DNA of 64,000 nt from positions 434,001 through 498,000 of the forward strand of contig CAWEXD010000010.1 of assembly GCA_963812945.1 (NCBI GenBank), written 5' to 3'. The notes beneath the pieces are model-generated. The model had not been told where the DNA came from. It did not search any database and saw nothing but the letters and a program-made list of their open reading frames with translations. A program made the position numbers and the translations under genes. Positions 1-8,793 of the stretch are shown here, piece after piece. Position 1 is the stretch's first letter. Every line of letters begins with the position of its first letter. This stretch comes from DASRDR01 sp963812945 [NCBI: uncultured Candidatus Rokubacteria bacterium] (lineage in GTDB: Bacteria > Methylomirabilota > Methylomirabilia > Rokubacteriales).

Positions 1-942
1 GGGGAGCTCGTATCCCGGGACGCGGTCGAGCGTGCGCTGGCCACGCGTCTCGTCGAACGCGGCATCGTCGAAAACAAGTGTGAAGGTGGGCAGCGGCCCG
101 ACGAGCTTCCGGGCGAGGCTCACCACGGCGCTCGAATCGATCCCGCCGCTCAGCCAGGCGCCGACCGGCACGTCGGCGCGAAGGTGAAGACGCACGGTCT
201 CCTCGAGCTTGTCCCGCAGGCGCTCGGCCCACCCACGGGCGCTGACGCGATCCTCGCCGACCGCGACGTCGCCGTACCGCCAGTATCGGCGCCGGGTGAC
301 GTGCCCCCCCTCGTAGAGCAGCCACTCGCCCGCTCCCAGGCGGCGCACGGCGCGGAGCAGGGTCCGCGGATCCGGCACGAAGCCGAAAACGAAGAGGTCG
401 TCGAGGGCCCGCACGTCCAGGTCCCTCGCCGTCCGGCCGGCGGCGAGGATGGCTTTGATCTCCGAGCCGAAGAAGAGCCCCTCGGTCGTCAGGGCATAGT
501 GAAGCGGCTTGATGCCGAGGCGATCGCGCACCAGCCAGAGGCGGCGGCGCGCGCTGTCCCAGAGCGCGAAGGCGAACATCCCGCGCAGGCGCCCGACGCT
601 CTCGAGCCCGAGCTCCTCGTACAGATGGACGATGACCTCGACGTCCGAGGTCGAGCGGAAGCGGTGCCCTCTGGCCGTCAGCTCGGCCCGGAGCTCCGCG
701 TGGTTGTAGATCTCGCCGTTGCAGACCACCGCCACGGTCCCGTCCTCGTTCTCCATGGGCCGTGACCCGGTCACGAGGTCGATGACGGCGAGGCGCCGAA
801 TGCCCAAGGCCACGCCCGGGCCGACGTGGCAGCCCTCCCCGTCGGGCCCGCGGTGGCGGAGCGTCGCGGCCATGGACTCGACGAGCGCGGCATCGCCCGG
901 GCGACCCCCATCCGCCCAGGCCACCCCGGCGATGCCGCACAT
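1..942 (-). CDS. asnB: Asparagine synthase (glutamine-hydrolysing), 5' part only
   Basis: The gene runs off the left edge, so only the first 314 codons are present. It should make asparagine from aspartate, ATP and glutamine in the cytoplasm. The protein begins MCGIAGVAW, giving the catalytic Cys2 of a class II glutamine amidotransferase. It continues with RHRGPDG, NGEIYN and SDVEVIVHLYEE, all hallmarks of the glutaminase domain. Near residue 270 it enters the synthetase domain with the PP-loop motif LSGGIDSS. The start is fixed by the catalytic Cys and by a GGGAGGGGAGC ribosome site just upstream. Many relatives of this subfamily sit in exopolysaccharide or exosortase loci rather than serving general asparagine supply. 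The neighbours to the left, which would decide this, are outside the window. Confidence 0.95.
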   Translation of the reverse strand, partial: MCGIAGVAWADGGRPGDAALVESMAATLRHRGPDGEGCHVGPGVALGIRRLAVIDLVTGSRPMENEDGTVAVVCNGEIYNHAELRAELTARGHRFRSTSDVEVIVHLYEELGLESVGRLRGMFAFALWDSARRRLWLVRDRLGIKPLHYALTTEGLFFGSEIKAILAAGRTARDLDVRALDDLFVFGFVPDPRTLLRAVRRLGAGEWLLYEGGHVTRRRYWRYGDVAVGEDRVSARGWAERLRDKLEETVRLHLRADVPVGAWLSGGIDSSAVVSLARKLVGPLPTFTLVFDDAAFDETRGQRTLDRVPGYELP

Positions 943-1156
943 GGCGCCCGCTCCCCTCCCACGACCCGCCGAGCCGTCAGCGGGTCTGCCGGTCCTCTTG
1001 CGTCCGCCTCGGGCCTTGGAGCCCGTGACCGAGAACCCGGGCGGCCCCTCCTCTACCAGTTCCGACGCCGGCGGCGCCCGGGGCCGACCGCGTTGCGGCG
1101 GGACCGCTGGAGTCGCTCGCTCTAGCACCAGACGACGCCTCGGGTAGGATAGAACC

Positions 1157-1819
1157 GTGGATTTCGTCCTCAGATATGCCGCTGAATTTTACATCCCGCC
1201 GATCCTCGATCTCATCGCCATCATTCTCTTCGCCATTACGGGTGCGCTGAGCGCCGCAAGGCGCGGCTACGATTGGATCGGCGCCGTGTCGATCGCGCTC
1301 GCCACCGGATGCGGCGGGGGGCTCATCCGCGATATCCTCCTGAACGTTCGCCCGGTGTTCCTCGAGCACGAGGCGTACATCTGGGCGGTCCTCGCCGCCG
1401 TGCTCCTGAGCGTCTACGTGTTCCCGCTCGTTTCGCGAATGCGTTGGATCTTTCTCGTGGCGGATTCGCTCGGACTTGCGATGTATGCGGTGATCGGCAC
1501 GCAGAAGTCGTTGAATGCCGGGCTGGGGATCTCCGCCGCCATCCTCATCGGCACCCTCAACGCGATCGGCGGCGCGCTGATCCGGGATATTCTCACCCGA
1601 GAGGAAGCGAGCCTGCTGAAGCCGGGGCAATGGAACGCGGGGATTGCGCTCGGCGGCAGTGTGCTCTTCTGTCTTCTGAGCCGTCTCTTGCGCGTGCCCC
1701 CCGCCGTCGCCGGGACCCTCGTCGTTCTGGTTGCCTTCACCGCGAGAATTCTCGCGCACCGCTACGATCTTCAGACCCGGGCGGTCAGGCCCGTGGGGTT
1801 CGATCCGCGTCGGTCCTAG
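1157..1819 (+). CDS. TRIC-type cation channel / YadS (UPF0126) family membrane protein
   Basis: A 220-residue, very hydrophobic protein with about seven membrane helices arranged as two similar halves. Each half carries the glycine-rich signature GGGLIRDIL (near 55) or GGALIRDIL (near 138), typical of the bacterial homologues of trimeric intracellular cation channels. The likely role is a homotrimeric potassium-permeable channel in the inner membrane, a function known for a few family members only. The GTG start follows a GGTAGGAT stretch. The gene stands alone between an asparagine synthetase and the convergent DUF2207 gene. Family assignment is firm; the physiological role is inferred. Confidence 0.9.
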   Translation: MDFVLRYAAEFYIPPILDLIAIILFAITGALSAARRGYDWIGAVSIALATGCGGGLIRDILLNVRPVFLEHEAYIWAVLAAVLLSVYVFPLVSRMRWIFLVADSLGLAMYAVIGTQKSLNAGLGISAAILIGTLNAIGGALIRDILTREEASLLKPGQWNAGIALGGSVLFCLLSRLLRVPPAVAGTLVVLVAFTARILAHRYDLQTRAVRPVGFDPRRS

Positions 1820-1907
1820 CAACCGCGGCCGGCCCGGTTCCGGTCCGGCCCACGCCGTCCTCGCTCGTTCGCCGGCTCGGGCCCTCGCCGGCCCAGGCGG
1901 GGCTCCT

Positions 1908-3668
1908 TCATCGGCCTCCGCCGCCGCCCCCGCCTCCCCCTCCGCCCGACGACCCTCCGCCACCTCTCCCACTCGACGAGCCGGGCGGGCTCGACGACGA
2001 CGCGATCTGCGAGCTCAGGCTGCTGCCGACGGCTCGCGTCAGATTGCCAAGATTCGAGGTCCCGCTGCCCCGGTACCAGGCGATGCCGGCGGTGGCGGCC
2101 GCGACGGCGGCGGCCCCGGCGGCTGCCGTGAACTTCTTCGTCCAGGCGTCCTCGACCTCCAGCGCCACCGCGTACGGGAGCAGCGTCTCGTAGCGCTTGG
2201 CGTCCACCGCCGGCGCGGCGCCCGGCCCGGGCAGCCGCTCGAGCTCGGCCTGCTCGGCCACGCTCAGGTAGAGCTTCAGCCCCTCGATCTGGTCGAGCAG
2301 CGCCCGGCCGTCCTTCGTCGGCGCGCGCACGAGGCGGCTGAACTGGCTGATCGTCGCCACCATCACGACCAGCACCACCACGATCGCCACGATGCCCGTC
2401 CCGTCCGAGAGAAAGAACGCGAGGAGCGCGGTCCCCACGGCGATCAGGAGCGCGATCGTCACGCTCCTGGCGTTGCGCCGGAAGTAGCGCGGCTGGAGCT
2501 CCTTCTCGAGTGCGCTCGTATGCGCCCGATGCGCACCGGAAATCGTGGTGGCGTTGGCCTTCTTGAGCTCGATGCGCGTCGCGCCGCCAGGGAACAGGCT
2601 GTCGAGGAGCTTCCGCTGGCCGGGGTCCGCCGGCGGCGTCGACTTTGCGCCGGTCCGCTCCAGTCCCCAGCCGTCGCTGAGCCATCCATCCTCGTGGTGG
2701 ATGCGGAGGTGCCCCGCCACCGCCATCGCCAGCACGTCGGCCGAGAAGCAGCGCGTGTCGTATCCCATCCGGCGCACGAAGCGCAGACCCGCCGGCCCGT
2801 GCCCCTCGGGCGGCTCGTACCGCGGGATGATCACGCCCTGCCGGGGATCTCGGCCGACCATGCGCCAGCGCCACACGCAGAAGGCCAGGAGCCCCACGAG
2901 GCCCGCCAGCGCGACGAGCACGCCGCGGTTGTCGGCCAGCAGCCACCAGAGACGCTGGCCCCGGCCGGGTTCCGGAACGATTCCCTTCGGAAAGCTGAGG
3001 ACGATCGTGAGCCCTTCGTTGGGCGCGAGCGGCGAGGTCAGGCGCCAGCGCGCCAGCCCGGCCTCGGGCAAGTCGGCCGCGTAGGCCTGACCCTGCGCCC
3101 CCTGCGGTCCGGTGTAGCCCTCGGCACGCATCTCCCCGACCGGCACCGCCCTGGGGAGGCGTACGGTGACCTGGCCCCGGTCGATCGGGAAGATCCAGCC
3201 GGTGCCGATGGCGTTCCAGTAGAGCTCGTCGTGGTCCGAGAAGAAGCCGAGCTGGCGCGTCGTGCGATAGCGGAGCGTGAACGTGTAGTCGGCGGGCACC
3301 CGCAGGAAGTCGTCGTTGCCCGTATTGATCCGGATGCCGTTGGCCACGGACTCGGTGAAGTGCGGCTCCGGCTGGCCATTGCGCCGCACGTCCAAGAGCT
3401 CGAACCCGGCGACGACCCGGTTGCCGTATCGATCCCGGTAGCGGGTCGGGAAGTCGCGATAGATGCCGCGGCGGATCCGGCTCCCCTCGGCCCGTACGCT
3501 GATCTGCTCGGTCACGTCCAGGCTGCCGTCGGCCTTGACCTCGACGGCGATGTCGTAGGCGCGGATGCGCTCCTGGGCCGCCGCCGGGAGCGCCGCCAGC
3601 ACGCTCGCCCACCCCAGCAGGAGACCGCCGACGATGCCGCGGGGGATCGCGAGCGCTCGGTATCTCAT
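1908..3668 (-). CDS. DUF2207 domain membrane protein with glycine-rich tail
   Basis: A 586-residue protein starting with a signal peptide (AALPAAAQ cleavage region). A DUF2207 beta-rich domain follows (IRAYDIAVEVKADGSLDVTE, then RIRRGIYRDFP). There is one membrane helix near residue 245 and a pair of helices near 405-440. The C-terminus is low complexity, with SSSSPPGSSSGRGGGG followed by a nearly pure glycine run. DUF2207 proteins are of unknown function and are commonly encoded beside LemA, as here: the upstream LemA gene overlaps this start by 4 nt (ATGA). The pair probably forms a membrane-associated complex involved in envelope maintenance; that is inference from gene pairing. The glycine tail is characteristic of the family. 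Confidence 0.88.
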   Translation of the reverse strand: MRYRALAIPRGIVGGLLLGWASVLAALPAAAQERIRAYDIAVEVKADGSLDVTEQISVRAEGSRIRRGIYRDFPTRYRDRYGNRVVAGFELLDVRRNGQPEPHFTESVANGIRINTGNDDFLRVPADYTFTLRYRTTRQLGFFSDHDELYWNAIGTGWIFPIDRGQVTVRLPRAVPVGEMRAEGYTGPQGAQGQAYAADLPEAGLARWRLTSPLAPNEGLTIVLSFPKGIVPEPGRGQRLWWLLADNRGVLVALAGLVGLLAFCVWRWRMVGRDPRQGVIIPRYEPPEGHGPAGLRFVRRMGYDTRCFSADVLAMAVAGHLRIHHEDGWLSDGWGLERTGAKSTPPADPGQRKLLDSLFPGGATRIELKKANATTISGAHRAHTSALEKELQPRYFRRNARSVTIALLIAVGTALLAFFLSDGTGIVAIVVVLVVMVATISQFSRLVRAPTKDGRALLDQIEGLKLYLSVAEQAELERLPGPGAAPAVDAKRYETLLPYAVALEVEDAWTKKFTAAAGAAAVAAATAGIAWYRGSGTSNLGNLTRAVGSSLSSQIASSSSPPGSSSGRGGGGSSGGGGGGGGGGGR

Positions 3669-4216
3669 CGAGAGAACTCCACCGGTACGGCCTGACGCTC
3701 CTCTTCGCTGGCCTGGAAGAGCTCGGCCGGGCCGAATCCGAACATGCGGGCCACCAGGAGATCCGGAATGCGCTGGATGCCGTTGTGATAGTCGCGCACC
3801 GACCCGTTGTAGAACCGGCGGGCGTACTGCAGGTGGTCCTCGATCTCGACGAGATCGCGCTGGAGCTGGAGGAATGTCTCGTTCGCCTTGAGGTTGGGAT
3901 ACGCCTCCTGCAGCACGATGATCCGGGCCAGCGCCTGCTGCAGGGCCGACTCCACCTCGCCCAGCCGGGACGGGCTCCGGAGGGCCACCGCCTGCGTCCG
4001 CAGCTCGGTGACCCGCTCGAGCGCGCCGCGCTCGTGGGCCGCGTAACCGGTGACGGTGGCCACGAGGTCGGGCACCAGGTCGTGGCGGCGCTTGAGCTGC
4101 ACGTCGATGTCGGCCCAGGCCGACCGCACCTGGTTGCGCAGCCGCACGAGTCGGTTGAACACGAACACGGCCCAGGCCAGGATCGCCAGAGCGACCAGGA
4201 GCCAGACGACGGTCAT
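3665..4216 (-). CDS. lemA: LemA family protein
   Basis: LemA-type protein of 183 residues with a single N-terminal membrane helix (VVWLLVALAILAWAVFVFN). The cytoplasmic four-helix-bundle region carries the family landmarks RRHDLVPDLV, ALQQALARIIVLQEAYPNLKA and the C-terminal RRFYNGSVRDYHN. The start is placed at the second in-frame methionine, which directly precedes the membrane helix and follows GGTGG. An upstream ATG at 4252 would add 12 poorly hydrophobic residues. It overlaps the DUF2207 gene by 4 nt, so the two are translationally coupled. LemA proteins have no established biochemical role. Confidence 0.92.
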   Translation of the reverse strand: MTVVWLLVALAILAWAVFVFNRLVRLRNQVRSAWADIDVQLKRRHDLVPDLVATVTGYAAHERGALERVTELRTQAVALRSPSRLGEVESALQQALARIIVLQEAYPNLKANETFLQLQRDLVEIEDHLQYARRFYNGSVRDYHNGIQRIPDLLVARMFGFGPAELFQASEEERQAVPVEFSR

Positions 4217-4876
4217 CGGACCACCGTTGCGCCGGACGGAGAACGGGACCATGCGTCCATGCTCGCTGCCCGCCGTAATCTATTCACGACGCGGCCGGAA
4301 TGCAAACGCCGATCGGGGCGCGCTCGGTGGCGGACCGGCTGGAGAGCGGTCGACGGGCGCCTGGCCGGCTCGGGTCGAGCCGGTATCGCTGCGAGCGGGG
4401 CGTGCGCGGGTCGTCGCGGGTTACCGCCAACCGGCGTGGCCGCGCGGCTGAAGAGCTGTCACGATTCGCCGGCTCGCGCGCCCGTCAAGCGACCATCGGT
4501 ATCCAGAGATCCGGGGACCGTTACCGCCTCCGCCACGTGGCCGTGAGTACATCCGGGTGCGTTGGAACCAGGCTGGAACCAAGACGGTTTCAGTATCCCT
4601 ACGACCGCGCGTCGATCCTCGTGCGGACGACCGGCTCTTGCTCATCGTGGGTACAAGCGGCAAGATCGTTGACGCTGGCGACCTTGGTCAATGACACCGG
4701 AAGGAGGAGCGCGGGATCATCATGGGCTGGCAAGTCAACTGTGGCGTTCGACCGGCGGCGGCGCGCCCGGCGTGGGCTCCGGGCCGCTTGCGGGACGCCT
4801 TGGGGCCGGCAATGAGCCGTATCGGCAAACCCCGGCTGTCCATCCCACGTCCATCGCTCTCCCAGGAGGGGTGCCC
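4217..4876. other. Gene-free stretch with a GGAACC doublet
   Basis: No convincing reading frame lies between LemA and the small conserved gene. The one structured item is a direct doublet, GGAACC at 4564-4569 and 4575-4580. The same doublet occurs just before the hairpin of repeat copy G near 34613-34630. It may be the remnant of a repeat copy whose tRNA-like part has been lost. Confidence 0.4.
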
Positions 4877-5155
4877 ATGCCAAGATTTCTCATCGAGGTT
4901 CCCCACGAGGCCGAGAAGATCGCGTGCGCGCGGGCGGTTCGGCTTCTTCTGCAGACCGGCTCCCACTACCTAACGCACGCGGACTTCGGTTGCCGCGACG
5001 GCGATCATCGCGGATGGATCATCGTCGACGTCGATAGCAGGGTTGAAGCGCGGAACACGCTGCCGCCAGGTTCCCGTGCGCAGGCGCGGATCGTCGGCCT
5101 GAACAAGTTTTCGCTTGAAGAGATCGATGAGCTTCTGAAACAGCACGGGGGGTGA
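4877..5155 (+). CDS. Small conserved hypothetical protein (92 aa)
   Basis: The ATG follows a textbook ribosome site (AGGAGGGGTGCCC). The product starts MPRFLIEVPHEAEKIACARA and contains the motifs SHYLTHADFGCRDGDH, WIIVDVDS and RSQA-like RAQARIVGLNKFSLEEI. The alternation of beta strands and helices suggests a compact ferredoxin-like alpha/beta fold with no signal peptide. I recognise it as a recurrent conserved small protein of soil bacteria but know no function. A longer in-frame opening at 4691 is rejected because the ribosome site and the conserved sequence both begin here. Confidence 0.75.
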   Translation: MPRFLIEVPHEAEKIACARAVRLLLQTGSHYLTHADFGCRDGDHRGWIIVDVDSRVEARNTLPPGSRAQARIVGLNKFSLEEIDELLKQHGG

Positions 5156-5204
5156 ACGCCTTTATCTGGCCCGGCGGGAGACCCCGCGAGTTCGGCTCTG
5201 GTGG

Positions 5205-5292
5205 CCTCCTTGGCACGACCGCTACGCCGGAGCCCCCACCGACGCCGATTCGGCTCCTCGAGGTGACCCCAGAGTGAGCCTCGCACGCTTAC
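5205..5292. repeat. 88-bp block duplicated at 8391-8477
   Basis: This block (from CCTTGGCACGACCGCTACGC to GAGCCTCGCACGCTTA) recurs almost unchanged at 8391-8477, about 94% identical by eye and in the same orientation. In both places it lies immediately left of a copy of the main repeat family (copies A and B). It therefore marks an A/B subfamily with a longer left flank. I see no coding signal in it. Confidence 0.8.
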
Positions 5293-5300
5293 CGGATGCG

Positions 5301-5450
5301 TACTGGATGCTAGCTCTGGGACCGAGCTCCCACACACTCGGGCCACCTAACCGCACGGCTTCGCAGCGCGACTACCTGGGCGCGGGTGCGCTTGGATGCG
5401 GCTGAGTTCGGAGGAGTTTGGCACTGACCCGTCACCGAGATTCTGCTGCC
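5301..5450 (-). repeat. tRNA-Lys-half repeat family, copy A (tRNA-like part missing)
   Basis: Contains the conserved outer half of the family: CGAGCTCCCACACACTCG, a diverged middle, then GAGTTCGGAGGAGTTTGGCA and GTCACCGAGATTCTGCTGCC on the plus strand. The tRNA-like T-arm and hairpin present in other copies are absent and replaced by unrelated bases. The last 20 bases match the same position in copy J, so the conserved unit extends past GTCACCGAG in these two. Orientation is given as the strand on which the tRNA-like part would read 5' to 3'. Confidence 0.75.
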
Positions 5451-5545
5451 GGACACCAGGTTCCCGGGGCTGATGGGCCGCCCAGACCTGGACGCCATTC
5501 GGCGCCACTCGGTTGCCCCCGGACTTGCCGGGCTGCGGCCCGGTA

Positions 5546-6184
5546 CTATGCGGTCCCGGGCCGGCTGGTTGGGTTGAGCGCCTTGAAGACGAACGCCGCC
5601 GCGGCCCCTCCCAGCAGTTCCGCAACGATGTAGAGCCACAAGTTGGACCACCGGAGCAAGCCCCGAATCGTGGCGCCGATGGCGACGGCCGGGTTGAAGG
5701 CCGCTCCCGACACCTGGCCGACGGCGAAGGCGCCAGCCAGGACCGTGAAGCCGATAGCAAGACCGAAGTAGGAATTCCTGTCTGTTGCGTCGGCCGTGGC
5801 CACGTTCAACACGACGTACACCAGCGCAAACGTGAAAAGGAACTCGGCCAGAAACACCCCTAATACGGGGGCATGGAATGGATTCACCGGCGCGCCCCGA
5901 AGGGCGAAGCCGACGATCCAGGCCGCACCGGCCGCACCGAGCAGTTGCGCCCCCCAGTATGGCAGCACGTCCGAGGCAGGACACCGCCCCCGCAGGAATA
6001 CCCCGAGCGTGACGGCCGGGTTGTAGTGGGCGCCCGAGATGTGGCCGCCCGCGTAGATCATCGCCATCAGCACGGCCCCGATGGCCAGCGGAGCAATCAC
6101 GCCCGGAGCCGCGGCGAGCCCCGTGCAGCCGATTGTCAATACGAGAAAGAACGTCCCGATGAATTCCGCGGCGTATCGGCGCAT
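5546..6184 (-). CDS. MIP family aquaporin (AqpZ-like)
   Basis: A 212-residue major intrinsic protein with six membrane helices and two half-helix NPA loops: SGAHYNPAVTLG near residue 53 and SGAAFNPAVAIG near residue 168. It should be a water or small-solute channel in the inner membrane. The start MRRYAAEFIGTFFLV is typical for the family. Oddly, the second NPA box is followed by Val (NPAV) where almost all aquaporins have the selectivity-filter Arg (NPAR). The ar/R constriction is therefore altered and substrates other than water are possible. The gene stands alone between repeat copy A and the patatin gene. Confidence 0.93.
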   Translation of the reverse strand: MRRYAAEFIGTFFLVLTIGCTGLAAAPGVIAPLAIGAVLMAMIYAGGHISGAHYNPAVTLGVFLRGRCPASDVLPYWGAQLLGAAGAAWIVGFALRGAPVNPFHAPVLGVFLAEFLFTFALVYVVLNVATADATDRNSYFGLAIGFTVLAGAFAVGQVSGAAFNPAVAIGATIRGLLRWSNLWLYIVAELLGGAAAAFVFKALNPTSRPGTA

Positions 6185-6298
6185 GGCGCGTCCTTTCGTC
6201 TGATTGTCGGGCCTTAGCGTGACGCGGCACGCAACACGTCGACGAGCATCGGTATCGGCCCGCCAGCTAGAAACGGAGCGAGCATTGCGACGGGGCCC

Positions 6299-7735
6299 TC
6301 ACCGGCGCTCCAGGAATTCCACGATCCGCGCCCGGTGCTTCTCGACCGCCTTCTGGGCGGCCTGGATCATGAGCGCGCCGTGACACGGCGCCATCCGGAA
6401 CAGGGTGGGCACCCCGCTCACTTCCTGCTTGAGGACCTCCGCCTTCACGTCGGCCGGAAACTTGTCGCGACACTCCGCGGGCAGCTCCGCGAAGCCGCCC
6501 CAGTCCACCTGGGTGTGGCCGAGCACCTCGATGCGCAGGTGTCCGAAGTCCGGCAGCACGACGTCTTGGGTCCGGAGCGCATCCCACAGCATGAGCTGGT
6601 AGGCGTTGGCGCGCTGCTCCATGATGCCAACGATCCTCCCCGGATCCCGCCTGAACACCTGGAACCCTTTTCGGCCACTGTCCAGGACGCTCTTGTTCGC
6701 GTTGAAGGGAAACGCCGCATCGATGACGATGATCAACCCTCGCTTGGATGAGCCGCGGGGGATCTTCTTCAGGAACAGCGTGGTGAGCGATTCGGTACCG
6801 AGATTGTCGAACAGACCGCCGTCGCCCACGTGCTGGTACGGTGCCCGACCGGCGACGCTGTAAGTGACCGGGCCAACGACCGGGGGGAATGATGCCGAGG
6901 ACACGACCCCGAGGGACAGCTTGAGGTCCCGATGGTCGGCGCGGATGTCCTCGAAGGTCAGGGGGAGAAACTGGCTCTTCGCCGCCTCCAGGTTCTGCCG
7001 GATGATCGCGGTGCCTTGACGGGCGCTCGGATTCGCACGCGCTCGCCCCTCGAGCTCCTCGAGCAGCGTGTCGACGAACTCGTATTTGAAGTCCGCCGCG
7101 GGCAGCGTCGTAAACGCGAAGCGCTGGCCGGAATTGTAGGAGGTCCCGTTGAGAATGATCCGCGGGCTGTCGCCCCGCTTCTCGCGGGCGTGCAGATCGG
7201 CGAACGTCATCCCATTGAGGAACCGTCCGTCCCACACGTCCGCCAGCGAGTAGGCGAGCTTCGTGGGATTGAAGGCTCGAAAGAGCAGGAGCTGCCTGGC
7301 GGCGGCGGGCAACTCGAAATCCTCCTGCATGGCCGCCTTGTAGTCCTTGAAGAATGACTCGTAGACCGGCGACAGCCTCCCCGCGGTCAGCATCGGCTCC
7401 GAGCGCGGCGGCTTGCGGGCAGCGAAGTAGCCGGTCGCCAGGCTCCCGCCCGACACGCTCGAGATGTACTGGACCATATCGAGCACGCTCCGCTGGCCGC
7501 CCACGTGATTGACCGGCGTTCGCGCCAGCGCTTCCAGGACACCGGCGGCGAACGTGGCGGCCCGGCTGCCGCCCCCCGAGATCGCCAGACCCACGAGCAA
7601 GTCCGGGTCCGCCTCCGGAATCGGCTCGAATGCGGGCGTGGCCGCGAGTGATGGCAGGTCCGTGACCTTGGCAAAGCATCCGGTGAGAAGCGTCACCAGA
7701 AGGAGTGCGCGGCATATGGCCCCGCGCGCGTTCAT
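6299..7735 (-). CDS. Patatin-like phospholipase, lipoprotein
   Basis: Predicted acyl hydrolase of the patatin family, anchored as a lipoprotein. From the chosen start it reads MNARGAICRALLLVTLLTGC, a lipobox with Cys20. Patatin landmarks follow: oxyanion motif SGGGSRA (near 53), nucleophile elbow SVSGGS (near 93; the first G of GxSxG is Ser) and the DG dyad in GDGGLFDN (near 290). Probable role is phospholipid or lipid-ester hydrolysis at the outer membrane or periplasm. The frame stays open to an ATG at 7906 with a good AGGAGAGGGAG site, which would add 57 residues before the signal. The lipobox and GGAGGCG upstream favour 7735. The gene is monocistronic by spacing. Confidence 0.88.
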   Translation of the reverse strand: MNARGAICRALLLVTLLTGCFAKVTDLPSLAATPAFEPIPEADPDLLVGLAISGGGSRAATFAAGVLEALARTPVNHVGGQRSVLDMVQYISSVSGGSLATGYFAARKPPRSEPMLTAGRLSPVYESFFKDYKAAMQEDFELPAAARQLLLFRAFNPTKLAYSLADVWDGRFLNGMTFADLHAREKRGDSPRIILNGTSYNSGQRFAFTTLPAADFKYEFVDTLLEELEGRARANPSARQGTAIIRQNLEAAKSQFLPLTFEDIRADHRDLKLSLGVVSSASFPPVVGPVTYSVAGRAPYQHVGDGGLFDNLGTESLTTLFLKKIPRGSSKRGLIIVIDAAFPFNANKSVLDSGRKGFQVFRRDPGRIVGIMEQRANAYQLMLWDALRTQDVVLPDFGHLRIEVLGHTQVDWGGFAELPAECRDKFPADVKAEVLKQEVSGVPTLFRMAPCHGALMIQAAQKAVEKHRARIVEFLERR

Positions 7736-8176
7736 GGCTGGCGCCTCCGTGTCGCCGGCCATCCACGACGATTCGCTGGAAGCCGGCTGGGGTCGACGAT
7801 CCGCCACAATCCGATGGAGACCGGGTGTGGTCGAGGCCCAGGATGATTCGGTGAAGCCCGCGCGCGTGGACGGCCTGGACACGTCGCAGTGCTCCGTGAG
7901 CGCCATCTCCCTCTCCTGCTGTTGCTAAGCCGACCCGGTCCGGCCGGGGGGGCGGTACGTCCGCATTGCATGGGGGCGTCCTGCGCCCACGCCGTGTCCA
8001 AGTCCCGACGCGGACACGCGGTGTGGCGCTGACGCGCGCTCCGCGCTGATAGCGAGATCCACGCCAACCTCGTCGGTCGGGGCCGAGCGCTGCGGAGCGC
8101 GCCCGTTCCGGCTTTGTGGCCGCGCACTTCGTGGGTGGAGCGGCGCGCGCCGGCTGCTACTGGCCGCTCGAGGAGG

Positions 8177-8297
8177 TGCACTGTAAAAGGGGCAGTCCAC
8201 GCCGGCCAACCGCCAGGATCCCCTCGAACACTTGGAATATCGCTGAGTTGCGGGCGCTGCACACCGGACTGTGCACACTGCACTGTGGGGTGTGCAC
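8177..8297 (+). repeat. TGCACA-rich repeat, copy 1
   Basis: About 120 bp that begins GTGCACTGTAAAA and ends in a cluster of TGCACA/TGTGCA words (GCTGCACACCGGACTGTGCA, then CTGCACTGTGGGGTGTGCAC). It aligns, in inverted orientation, with 13763-13896. The best-conserved core is ATCGCTGAGTT followed by GCTGCACACC and ACTGTGCA. Several overlapping short palindromes suggest protein-binding sites or small hairpins. No function is recognised. Confidence 0.7.
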
Positions 8298-8390
8298 CGG
8301 CGCGCGGAGGGGACGCCGAGGTGGACAGGCCCGGGCCCGATCGACGAACCCCCTGAGGTCGGCTACTGCGGCCCTGCGGCCTCGGCGCAC

Positions 8391-8630
8391 GTCCTTGGCA
8401 CGACCGCTACGCTGGAGCCCGCACACGACGCCGATTCGGCTCCTCGAGGTGCCCCCAGATTGAGCCTCGCACGCTTAAATCGAACCTTCAACCTACTGAT
8501 CTGGAACCGAGCTCCCACGCACTTCGACGATCTTAGGCGTATGCATTTCCTGCGAAGCCGCCTGAGCGATGTTCGGCTGAGTGCTGGGGAGTTCGGTGGA
8601 CTTTGGCACTGCCATGTCACCGACACTCCG
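8391..8630 (-). repeat. tRNA-Lys-half repeat family, copy B with 88-bp left block
   Basis: Starts with the 88-bp block shared with copy A. It then shows a shortened tRNA-like segment (TCGAACCTTCAACCTACTGA at 8479-8498) without the acceptor end or hairpin. The conserved outer half follows: CGAGCTCCCACGCACTTCGA, CATTTCCTGCGAAGCCGCCT, GAGTTCGGTGGACTTTGGCA and CATGTCACCGACACTCC. Confidence 0.8.
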
Positions 8631-8793
8631 GAGGTCACGGGGCCCGGACGCAAGGAACGCCGGAGCGGTTGAACGGCAGGATCGCCCGCAGGGGGGCGCC
8701 GCTCCATCGGTCGCGAGTCGATCCAGAGGGTGGGGACCGTCACCGCCGCCGCCATGCGGCCGTGAGCGGTCCCCGCCCTTCCGTACTGAGCTG

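Larger units (their letters stand above)
7736..8793. other. 1-kb gene-free region carrying two repeat types
   Basis: Between the patatin and cupin genes I see no supported gene. The region holds the TGCACA-rich repeat (8177-8297), the 88-bp block (8391-8477) and main-family copy B. The rest is unremarkable high-GC sequence. It would contain the patatin promoter on the minus strand. Confidence 0.5.

Noticed and set aside
977-1972. Long minus-strand frame opposite the TRIC-type channel
   Set aside because: It is an antisense shadow caused by high GC; the plus-strand product has the family signature.
1731-3695. Plus-strand frame of 654 codons opposite the DUF2207 gene
   Set aside because: Antisense shadow; the minus strand has the signal peptide and coupling to LemA.
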